Origin: Rhizopus arrhizus
Taxonomy: Eukaryota; Mucoromycota; Mucoromycetes; Mucorales; Rhizopodaceae
Assembly: GCA_024220505.1 (NCBI GenBank)
Contig: JAKZZE010000016.1
Coordinates: 744,001 to 808,000 of the forward strand
DNA length: 64,000 bases
Reading direction: 5' to 3'
Made by a program: the position numbers and the translations under genes. Shown here piece by piece: positions 24,945 through 34,851 of this stretch; the stretch's first letter is position 1, and every line of letters starts with the position of its first letter. Below the pieces are notes generated by a model that saw nothing but the letters and a program-made list of their open reading frames with translations, ran no database searches and had not been told where the DNA came from.

Positions 24945-26302
24945 TTATTGCAAAGCTTTTGTAAAGAATTCACGCGAATGACCACAAGTGTCGAATTTAC
25001 AACCTGGGCAACGAAGTGACCACTGACGACTGACGATTTGACCTTGATCGATGTGATCCTTGACAATGTGTGCCATGGCATCTGTAAACATAGGGTCATC
25101 ATTGAGAGCATCCACACGTTTCCAGCCAGTGATGCCAAGTTCTTTAGCCTCTTCAGCATACTCACGGTCCAATTCAAACAATGTTTCAATATGATCACTG
25201 GTGAATGCAATGGGTACCACCACAATGTTTTTTATACCACGTTTGGCAAACCCCTTGATTGCATCTGACGTTTGAGGACCCAACCAAGCCTTAGGACCCA
25301 CTTGAGATTGCCAGCAGAGACGGTAAGGGTATCTGTTTCCCAGTCTTTCCATCACACGATCTACAGTGGCAGCGACTTCGGCAGGGTAAGGATCTCCTCG
25401 ATTAACGACCGACATGGGTAATGAGTGAGCAGAGAACATGATCACTGCATCTTTTCTTTCTTCTTCGCTATACTCGGCTAGCTTTTGTTCAATCTTGTGC
25501 GCTGTAGTCTTGATAAATCCAGGGTGTGTTGGCCATCGGTCAATGATGCTCCACTCGATGTCTTTGTCCATGCCGAGCTCGATAATACGGCGATGGAGCT
25601 CGTTGATGCTACTGCCGGTAGTAGAACAAGAATATTGTGGGTACTGTGAAAACAGAATGGCTCGTTTGACTTTGTCTGCCTTCATCTCTTCTAATGCTGT
25701 CTTTGTAAAAGGTTCAACGTAACGAAAGGCGATATAATGTTTATGAGGTGCTGTGAACACATATATGTTTAATTGTCTTTTCCCTTCTTTTTAATCAATG
25801 ACTTTACCTGTTTCAGGTGAAATCTCGTCCAATATCTTCTCCATCGCTTCACCTTGCTTACGTGTCCAATAAAGAATAGGTGAACCGCCACCGATAGCAT
25901 CGTATTGTTCCTTAATTTGTGGTGTACGCCTTGTAGAGATAAATTTGGCTGCCATACTTTGCATAGGGAACTGCATGATGTCCCTATCTGAAAATAGGTT
26001 TAAAAGAAACCCTTGAACGTCGTCCAAGGTCTTTGGTCCGCCCATATTGGTCAATACAACGGCTGTAGGGCTGTACACAGTAAAAAGTAATAATTTTAGA
26101 CATCAATGCATCATTTCTTTTTGTCTACTCACGGTTTAGATTCTGTAGAGTATGGTTGTATGCCTGACCATAACACGGGCCTTACAGGAGCAAATTTAAG
26201 GTGTCTATGTTTTACTTTTTTTTATGAAATGCGTAAGTCAATGTACGATCCCAAGCTCTTGTTGTCTTTACCTAATTTTCCAAGTAGAGATCCAGTGTTC
26301 AT
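24945..26302 (-). CDS. HEM15: Ferrochelatase, mitochondrial
   Basis: Four exons: 26302-26272, 26214-26133, 26070-25808 and 25750-24945 (393 aa). The joined N-terminus [20 protein letters not shown] is a good mitochondrial presequence. [14 protein letters not shown] opens the enzyme. The ferrochelatase signature includes [23 protein letters not shown] and [13 protein letters not shown]. The C-terminal tail [19 protein letters not shown] contains a CxxC-x4-C set plus earlier residues matching the [2Fe-2S]-binding tail of animal and fission-yeast ferrochelatases. It inserts Fe2+ into protoporphyrin IX at the inner mitochondrial membrane, the last step of heme synthesis. The first two exons were too short to show as open frames. 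Confidence 0.94.
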
Positions 26303-28834
26303 TTCTTTAAACAATAAAGAAAGCAATGTAAGAAAAAAAAAAGAGCTGGAAATACTTTATTACTTTTTTTGAACTTTTTTATATTCATGCGGAGTTTGTA
26401 TGTCAGTGAATTGGATCGTCGATGGCTATGCTTTATAATCGATAATGTAGAAAATAATTCAGATTTTTGTAACTGAAGGAAGATTAAAATAGACGTACCT
26501 TCAAAGATTTTGTGGCTATATTTAATATGAATGTTTTGTCTTTTTTTTTACTATAGCTTTTATTGAATGAGCATACTAGAGGGCATTTTCAGTAGAAAAA
26601 ATGTGTGAACCCCATTTGTATTGTAAAAAGATACAAAGCATTTCCTTCAGTGTATAGCTTATATTTTTAATCACACATTAATAACAGTTGATAATGAAAA
26701 TTATGCTTCTTTTCTTTCTTTATTTTTTATCTGACAAACAGTGAGTTTGACTTGTATATCACTCTGAATTATTATCAAGTCATAAAATTTGCTTAAACAA
26801 TTCAGCGACGTTACTTGTTTGCGAGAGAAATAGAATAGTAGAAGTAAAAAGACCGGGAATCTTACAAGCTATCAAAAAAAAAAAGTATAATAATATATCA
26901 AGGCATTTCTCGAGCAATATTGCTTATAAAAATTCAGCTATTGGCTATCGTGAGTCTCTCGTGAAGAGAAAGCCAAAATCAATGGTATGAATGTTATGCT
27001 TTGTATGATTTTAAATTTTTAAAAGCAAATTGAAAGCCGACTTCAAACGGTTGAAAGTGAAGATTGATACCTTAAATGCTCAGCTGGCTCTGTTAATGAA
27101 TAAACAGGTCTGGATATATACTCTGATGAAGCACAAGTTGAGAGCAGTGAATTAGAAAGAATATTGCAAACATAAATCTGAAAGCATAGCAAAGAACTTG
27201 ACATAATTACTTGAAAAATTGAACTTGTATGTGTTAAATAATTCAATCTTTTTGCTTTTCTCATTCCTATTCGGATCATTTTTGCAAAAGCGATCCGGTT
27301 GACGCATTAAAAACCGACTAGACCTACTGGTCTAAGCGAATTAAACTTTCTGCCAAGATTGTCTGAACTTTAGCTGGTTATTAACCCGAAAAATGGGTAG
27401 GTTGAAACTAGAATGTTATAAACAAAGCTACTCAATATTGTTCCTTGAATCAGATTGGATTTCTGTTCTCGTAAAACTGGTCTATTTTGCGAATTTTCTT
27501 TTAGGCTTGTAATCAAGTTTTATTATTAGTCATTGCCCATCGTTGCATTGAGAGTTGACACTGATATGTATTGTTAATCAAGGTTGACTTCATGGTTATA
27601 ATGAAATTAATCAACAGTCTATAATACGATTGAAATGATTCAAAGAATTTGATCTATCTTTTTCTTTTTTTAAAAAAAAAGACAATTGTAAATTTTACTA
27701 CAGTTTATACATATGAAAAAGATTTTGTTATTTGTTTGTGGTCTTCATTTAATCTATGTATATTTCTCTGTTTCTGGTCAATCGTATTTGAAAAGGGTAG
27801 TACATAGTGGGTAATCCATTGTTTATTCACAGTATAGACTGGCCAACAGTCACTATATCCTCAACTACCAATTTAAATGTTACTATAGGGACATCGGGTC
27901 ATAAAAATTCGCAGGTCATAAGCTGGATGTAATCATAATAAAGGATGAATTAGGATCTGCAGCATCCAAGAACGATGCCCGAGATGATAAACGAACAAAA
28001 CTAAAAAAGAAAATGATGAGAATAACTTGAGGCTTTGAAAAGCATATCATTAGAGTTATTATAAAGAAGAATAAAGAATACAGCAATTGTAGGATTCTTG
28101 CATGTTCTTAATAGTCAAACTATTCTAATCTTTTATAGGTCTTAAAATATTAATATTGACTATTGATCGCCCTGAGGAGCACATGAGCTGTGTTGTTCAT
28201 GTGAAAGTAAATGATAAGTGACGGAAGAGAGTTTTTTTTTTTTTTTACTGGAAACTATTTAGGTAGCAAAGAATAGTAATGATATATCTTTTTATTAAAA
28301 GAAATGATCTGTAAGGCTGTGCTCATTAGGTTATTTGATGAATGAACGCTGATAATAATAATGAATAATCATTCATCACATTTGTAATCCTTTTAGACAT
28401 TAGATAGATTTTTATCTTGTGCTTTATTTTTTTTGTTCTTATTTAAATTAGAATGCTATCATTTTTATTCAACATAGTTCTTCTTGAAAATTAAGTCTAT
28501 ACATTGTTCTATTATATTATAGTTTGATTGTACTTATGTGTACAACAGTATCTAAAAGGCTGTTATAAAATCAATATAATACTGATACAAAATTCATTTA
28601 GAATAAAAGAAGACTAAATATTCTTAATCTATAATGATACTATTTACTGAATGGATGTTTCTATCCAAAGTAGCCAATCAAATTACATAATGCTCTTCAA
28701 GCTATTGTGGAAAGTGCTTACACATCAGAATCTGTACCATGTTCTTAAAATAGTCACAAGTATTTCTTTTTTAATTTGATAATCACTTTTCTTTTCTTTT
28801 TTTTTTTTTTTTTTTTAATTCTCCTTTTATTGAA
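26303..28834. other. 2.5-kb AT-rich gene-poor stretch
   Basis: Ferrochelatase promoter on the left, then AT-rich DNA with no supported gene. Short broken frames (for example around 27900-28030 on the plus strand, reading GHKLDVIIIKDELGSAASKN before a stop) hint at degraded coding DNA of a mobile element. Long T-run at 28799-28816 just before the next gene. Confidence 0.4.
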
Positions 28835-29863
28835 ATGATGAAGAAGAAAGCTTTGGCTGATGATGAGCAACACTCTAAAAGAAATGTACAGCAGCCAAAA
28901 ATGTGTGTTGATTATTTATCTTACAAGTTTGACGAAATGGACTTGGCAGCTTCATGGCGAGTGATGACCAAACAAAAAAAGGATATTGTAGACGGTATTC
29001 GATTAGAAAATGCTTCTTGGAGAACATGGGCGAAACAAAGAAATAATTTACGGACGATTAGTCCTCAAACGTTGAATTGGTATACATTCACACATATAAT
29101 ACAATGCAACTTTTAATATAGTGAGAAATACGTAAATCTCACAAACACTTTATATAAAAGGCTCAAGGACAGTGATGTCACTTGGTTGTATGGTCCTTTA
29201 CATACCGTGATTCAAGAAAAAGAAGATAGATTTACAACCTCTAGAACACCAAAAACAGAAGAAACACTTGACTTGATGATACCCAAGACTGTAACACCCA
29301 CCTTGAAGCCAGCATTAAAGAAGGTCACTGAGAAAGATCTCTTGAAACGTTCAGCTAATCTAAAAAATAATAACAATCATAGAAAATTAAGTATCTCTGA
29401 AGCAAATAATAAATTACACGCCGTATCACCTGTTATTTTAGCGAATCATCGTCAGCCCAAGTTACGCTTTAATCATGAAGTAGAACAATGTATTGCCTTG
29501 ACAGATGCCGTGACAGAGGATTCAAGTGAAGAAGATGAAGAGTGGGAGAGGAGAAAGAAGTCGATCAAAATCATTGCTCCTGCACGACTGAAACGATCTC
29601 AATCGGATGTCGAATCTGTTTCTTCCTCTTCTTCTTCTTTTAATGAAGCGTTTAGTACAGTGACAAAAGAAGAACCGATTCAAGTCACCAAACGAACTTC
29701 TATTGTCAAGGAAAAATCGGATGCAGCCGAACCTGCTTTGGTGACGATGCACCAGACAGCCACTGATATTCAAAAGGATAGTACGAGTAATAACGGTGGA
29801 GGTGGATTCTTTGAATTAATTCGTTCATTTAAAATAAATTTTCGCTCGAGTTTTTGGAATTGA
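28835..29863 (+). CDS. Reg1-like regulator of protein phosphatase 1 (DUF1752 / GATA-AreA-like domain)
   Basis: Two exons, 28835-29079 and 29161-29863 (315 aa). The N-terminal part LAASWRVMTKQKKDIVDGIR and ENASWRTWAKQRNNL matches the fungal domain found in Reg1-type proteins (PF08550-like). A central LRFNHEVEQCIAL matches the conserved block of Reg1/Reg2 proteins around the PP1 (Glc7) docking site. The rest is Ser- and Lys-rich with acidic patches. In yeast Reg1 directs Glc7 to Snf1 and glucose-repression targets; the same role here is inferred. The phase at the intron restores NWLKDSDVTWLYGPLH. Confidence 0.78.
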
Positions 29864-30228
29864 CTCGCTCACTATTGAGTTCATGTCAGGAGATCATTTG
29901 AAAGGGACAGACATCCTAGGACACTTTCTGGTGGCGTTGCATGCCATTGTTGTGGGAGGAGACTGTATAAGAAGCGTATTGATGGGTGTTGGGATGATTC
30001 ATTTTATTAGTTATACCTTGATTCTAAAGCCGACTGTTCGTTAGCGTTCGAATCCACTGCATGTGTACTCGTTGCAACGATCAATATCTACATATACCAT
30101 CCTTAAAAACAATCAAGTGCACAATGTGTTATGAATACAATACAGTATTTGTAACCTCGATAAAATAAAAAAATTCTATTAAAATTTCTTTTTTTTTTTT
30201 TTTTTCTTTACACAAGAAAATTAAAATA
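29864..30228. other. Intergenic with a 53-codon open frame
   Basis: 365 bp. An ATG frame at 29883-30044 encodes a hydrophobic peptide (MSGDHLKGTDILGHFLVALH onwards, ending ILKPTVR). It could be an alternative 3' exon of the Reg1-like gene, a microprotein, or chance. A T-run (30190-30205) precedes the Tim9 start. Confidence 0.35.
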
Positions 30229-30654
30229 ATGGAGTATTCAAGATTCAATCAAGCTGAGCAAATGGAAATCAACAACTTGCTCGAGCAGAAACAAGTAAAA
30301 ACAAAAACAAAAAGCAATTAAAATTGTTAATTCAATGATTAGATGGATGATTTCGTCAACACATTTACCAATGTAGTCGATCGTTGTTTTAGACAATGTG
30401 CTAATGATTTCACAACAAAAGCAGTAACTGGAAGAGAGGTAGGCGGATGAAAAGAGAAGACTGAAGGACTGACACAAAGATTATTAGGCTAAATGTGTTC
30501 ACAGTTGTGCTGATAAGTTTTTGAAGCATGCTGAACTTGTAGCTACTCGTTTTTCAGAACTTAGTCAAAATGTAAGAAAAAAAAAAAAACTGAAATCACA
30601 AGTGTTTCTAATACAACTTTATTATAGTTAACTAACCCAACTATCCAACGCTAA
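30229..30654 (+). CDS. TIM9: Mitochondrial import chaperone Tim9
   Basis: Four short exons: 30229-30294, 30343-30438, 30488-30571 and 30628-30654 (90 aa), all in phase. The protein reads MEYSRFNQAEQMEINNLLEQ, then VVDRCFRQCANDFTTKAVTG and EAKCVHSCADKFLKHAELVA. The twin CX3C motifs (CFRQC and CVHSC) and the NDFTT and KFLKH blocks are diagnostic of Tim9. With Tim10 it forms the intermembrane-space hexamer that guides carrier proteins to the TIM22 complex. Its stop codon lies only 9 bp from that of the convergent chitin deacetylase. Confidence 0.92.
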
Positions 30655-30663
30655 TACAAAAAT

Positions 30664-32002
30664 TTATTGTAAATAATAATAGTAGTAGAAATAAAATACA
30701 TTGAAAACAAAAGTCAATATCATTGGATTGAATCCAACTGTAAAAGTAGATGAGCCTGAGGTAAGCGTGGTACCGGTAGGGTCCCTTGCAACAGCACCTG
30801 CAGGGGTAACATGAACAGAAGAAGAGGGTGAAGCAGCCCCGCTGCTAGCGGAAGCAGAGGTAGACACATTCGTCGCAGTTTGGTAAGAACCGTTTTTCCA
30901 TCCAGCACAGGTACCCACAGGGCTCAACTGGACATGGGGATGTAAGATAGGTAAGGCCTTGATGGCTGCGCCGACAGTGACACTGTTCAAATCATGCATG
31001 AGTGAGTTTCCACCCTGTTTGAGAGTAGGTGCCTCTTTAGCCCACTGTGTGACATTGGCCAAGAGCATAGCCTCTGTTTGTCCACCGGCTGTGATTCTCC
31101 AATCTTGAGAATCGACAGACCACATGGCAGGAACGTAGCCCAATTGTTGAGCAATGTAACGAACACGATCATCGATATCACCACGAGGCTAAAGTAAAGG
31201 GCAGCGTTAGTCTATAAAAAAAAAAAAAAAAACAGGATTTGTTCATGCTTACAGGGCGCATTAATCTAGGAACAACGCCAAGGACATCTTGTATAGCCAA
31301 TTCGGTCCATTTTAATTCACTGATGACCATTTCGTTGGAGACAGTTGTTAGTTCTTTGTGATCCCTATTGATAAGTTAATGATGACTGCTGTATGGAATG
31401 TGTCAAGTTACCATGTATGAATACCAATTTCATGTCCTTCATCATAAGCTTGTCGAAGGATTTCTGGATTATTGATGACTTGTTTACCAACGACAAAGAA
31501 GGTTACTTTGACATTGATTGTTTTCAAATAAGCCAAAAGATCTTTTGTTACTTCATAAGGCCCATCATCAAAACTCTAAATATAATTAGATCAAGTGTAA
31601 AGAGGGCTACAAAGACGTCTTACTGTTCCCCAAACTTTAGGATCAACACAGGTAACAATATCTGTGGGTTTAACGCAACCACCCCAAGACCAGTTACAGT
31701 ATGTATTGTTGCCAGAAGGATCAGCATTTTGAATGATACCATCTTTTTTAATGTGTTTAGTAAACCGTCCATACGCTTTGTATAGTTTTGTTACCAGGAG
31801 TCAATGTGTTGGGAGTTACTTTCAGAATAGGATCGTCTTTTACCAAAGCCAGCCATTCAGGCTTTGGTTCTAAAGTGCTTCCATCTACAGGATATGTATT
31901 TTTCCACTGAAATTTGGTATTAGGGATAGCTAATGTGGATTGAGAATAAACTTGATGAACACAGATCAACGAAGCAGCGGCAGTAATAAAAATATTCTTC
32001 AT
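30664..32002 (-). CDS. GPI-type chitin deacetylase (carbohydrate esterase 4)
   Basis: Five exons: 32002-31795, 31742-31624, 31575-31412, 31364-31253 and 31188-30664 (375 aa). A signal peptide (MKNIFITAAASLICVHQVYS) opens the protein. CE4 motifs follow: SFDDGP (catalytic base and metal Asp), HTWDH (metal-binding His pair), RPPRGDIDDR, then a DSQDW block. A Ser/Ala/Thr-rich spacer and a C-terminal hydrophobic segment (FNPMILTFVFNVFYFYYYYY) predict a GPI anchor. The enzyme removes acetyl groups from chitin to make chitosan, a main wall polymer of Mucorales. A TATAAATA element lies about 61-68 bp upstream. Confidence 0.93.
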
Positions 32003-32062
32003 GTTTCTAATATAACAAGAATAAAAAGTAAATTAAAAAAAGAAAGCAGTGAAAACAGAGTT

Positions 32063-32070
32063 TATTTATA
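32063..32070 (-). promoter_or_regulatory. Candidate TATA box of chitin deacetylase
   Basis: TATAAATA on the minus strand about 61 bp upstream of the start codon, at a plausible position for a regulated TATA promoter. Confidence 0.5.
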
Positions 32071-32296
32071 TCTAAAAAAAAATAAGCATGAGGATGTATC
32101 CAAAATTAGGTATTTATAGAAATAGTGGAAATACGCCCCCAAACGTTATTAATGAATTGAAAAGAAAAAGAGTCTCAATTCTTTGATTTCCTGTCAATCT
32201 TTGTATGACTTACACTCTTGGTTTGGTGTTGCACAAAAAGGAGAGAAAGCGAGAGAGTGTGTGTGGAGGGAGATTAAGCCCGTGTTTATTATACTG

Positions 32297-33874
32297 CTAT
32301 CTATAAATAAATTTGACACTCCACTGCTTTTCTTCTATTATTGGATGACTATCCTCTTGATGGATTGTTATTTGATTGTTGCCTAGTAACTGTTCATCCA
32401 ATTCTTGCGGTGAACATTCAAGTGCGGTACATATTTCATCGTAATGATGTTTGCCATCCAGAAAGGGTATAATATCTGGATAAATAGGCATCCCTGTGTT
32501 TTTATTGATAATCACTTCATCACTGGCTGAAGAAGGTAAACTCAACATGGCTACTTCACTTTCATTGGTTGTCGTTAATATAGGATATTTATGCACTCTA
32601 TAAATCAGACCCTTAATTACACCAAAGGATATAATACGTCTATTGACTATGAATATGAAAAGCAAACAATAAAAAAAAAAGATTTACCTTTCATCTACAT
32701 GTAAAGATGCCACTTGCTGTTCTTCCATCCAATCCTTTACTGTAAGCCCATATTTGAAGCCACAGTACAATGCATAGACTCGTTCAATTGAGATTTCAGG
32801 AACATCTAGAATAATAAATAAATATGATTTAAGGCTTTTTTTTTTTATAAAAACAATTCTTACTCGGAAGCACAATGTATTTTGCGCATTCTTGAACAAG
32901 CCCTGATTTATGGTCAAATAATCTTGTGATTTCGGGCTTAACAGCATAAATATTAGAATATTGAAATATGTCTGTTAATAGGACACACCCATAATACCTA
33001 ATAATCAATAGTCAAAGTAAGAGAGTGTGTGCTTATTTGTGTACAAATGATATATGCCATACATCATGTGTTCTAGGCTTTGTCTTGTCCACTGAGGCTT
33101 AACATTTGCTAATTCCGATATTCGTTTAACGTGATTGATACCGTCAATGAGATTAGCTACTTTTTGTACTGTGATATCCCAATTTGAATTCATCATCTTC
33201 TTTATGTCTACTGTGCAGACAGGTACATGGTAATCATGTACTGTTTGTGGATTAGGATAAGTGGGAAATAATTTCAAATTGATTGTATTAAAAGTATCTA
33301 TGGTTTGTTGGTTAACTCTGATACAAAACATAATCACTGCTTATTTACTGATGGGTATTTGACATTCACAATAACTATTCAAATCTTCAAATAGTTGTTC
33401 AATGACATTTTGCACTGTTTGTAGTTCAGAATTAACATCTTGTGACAAGAAATTGCACTCAAGCTTACAGACACTCATTAATAAAATACATTGTTTTCTT
33501 TAGAGACTTACTTCTAAACCTTCAAAAACACGAGAAAGTTTTCTTACAATGGCTTCATAACTACTTGTTTCTGCATCTTGTTCAAATACAAAGCACAAAT
33601 TAAACCGAAACTCATTTCTAAGGTGTTGATATTTTTCATGATCGTGCAACACAACAGGACATCCCATCACTTTATAACCATTAGTGCAGATGGTAACAAG
33701 ACGTTTATAAAGTGGCTTTTTAGGAATAACATATTCACTGATTGCTTCAAAGTCGATCAATGTTTTATTAGTGATACTTGCTTCTGGTACTTGATGTTTT
33801 ACTACTGTTCCCTTGATAATATCAAATACTGAATAAAATATACTATGAATACGAGGAAACCCTTGGAATTCCAT
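32297..33874 (-). CDS. NPR2: Npr2/NPRL2, SEACIT/GATOR1 subunit
   Basis: Six exons: 33874-33512, 33463-33349, 33315-33045, 32997-32864, 32805-32688 and 32639-32297 (447 aa). MEFQGFPRIHSIFYSVFDII opens a longin-type domain; the pieces KPLYKRLVTICTNGYKVMG, RNEFRFNLCFVFE and EGLELECNFLS match NPRL2. Later blocks HLYYGCVLLTDIFQYSNIY and ERRIISFGVIKGLIYRVHKY are family hallmarks. Npr2 with Npr3 and Iml1 forms the GAP complex that silences TORC1 during nitrogen or amino-acid starvation, at the vacuole. Exon joins were chosen to keep phase and restore these blocks; the exon 2/3 acceptor (CAGAG) is the least certain. Confidence 0.87.
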
Positions 33875-34161
33875 TTTTACAAGGAAAAATAAAATATAGA
33901 AAAAAAAAAAAAAAAAAAAAAATAGGTTTCACAAATGGGGGATTTCTCGGTATTCTCGGTTAATGTGCATTAATCAATCTATTTAATTTCATCATAACAC
34001 ATTGAAAATAATAACAATGAAATTCTTTCTTCTTTATTATTTTCATCATATTTTCAATTTCTATATAAAAGATGATAATAATAAAAAGAGGAGAGGAGAA
34101 GAGGAGGGGAAAAAGAAGAGATGTGATTTATAGGATGAGAATAGAATAATTTACATTGAGT

Positions 34162-34530
34162 TTATTTATCTTGTTGTGTAGTATCTGTAGTAGAATTTGA
34201 AGGTGTTGGTAATCCAGTCAGGGTTTGATTGTTATTATTGTATTGCTTGTTATCTCTTATAAAAGTTAATAAATTAGATTTCACAGTGTCACTGGCTTTA
34301 GGTAAGAATTGTTGATATACAACATCAAACGTCCAACAACGAGAACAATATTCATTCTCTCCCAGGATTCGATTACAACCAATACATTTTTTATGACAGT
34401 CCGAGCAAAACCAATCTGTTCCAAGTGGTTTATTACATCCACCACATACAATCATATTATCATCTCCATAATCACTATAAAAAGAAATACCGCTATCAAC
34501 TGTAGGTGAGGCCGGTGGTGAAGGTAACAT
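34162..34530 (-). CDS. Small Cys-rich, probably zinc-binding protein (122 aa)
   Basis: Single exon starting MLPSPPASPTVDSGISFYSD. A compact Cys cluster reads CGGC...CSDCHKKCIGC...CSRCW, that is four CxxC pairs within about 40 residues, predicted to bind two zinc ions as a LIM- or ribbon-like unit. The tail is Asn/Thr/Gln-rich and disordered. I do not recognise the family and suggest no target. Upstream there is a run of eight or more C residues near 34661. Confidence 0.6.
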   Translation of the reverse strand: MLPSPPASPTVDSGISFYSDYGDDNMIVCGGCNKPLGTDWFCSDCHKKCIGCNRILGENEYCSRCWTFDVVYQQFLPKASDTVKSNLLTFIRDNKQYNNNNQTLTGLPTPSNSTTDTTQQDK

Positions 34531-34851
34531 TGTTTATGAAAAAGAGAGAAAAAGAAAAAGAAAAAAGAAAAACTTTTTTTTTGTTATTTGTTAGCTGCAA
34601 GGTCATATTTATATTATTTAAAGCTCACGGACAAAAGCCGAATAGATTATTATTATACACCCCCCCCCTTCTTTCTACTCTCACTCTTTTCTAACTCCTT
34701 ATAATGTATAGATGCACTTTATATTCAATTTTTGGTAATCGTCGGTTCGGTTGAGAGGGTGAATTATATAATTTACTATACTCACCATAAACTTTATAAT
34801 CACTGTTTATTATTTATTATAAAAGAACTAGACCACCTTTAGAAAGTTGTT
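34531..34851. other. Intergenic between two minus-strand genes
   Basis: 321 bp: GA-rich leader (34535-34570) of the Cys-rich protein gene, a C-run, and the 3' flank of RPAP1. No coding signal. Confidence 0.4.

Noticed and set aside
30030..30062. tRNA-like B-box (GTTCGAATCC)
   Set aside because: The flanking bases do not form a T-stem, and no acceptor stem or anticodon arm could be drawn upstream.
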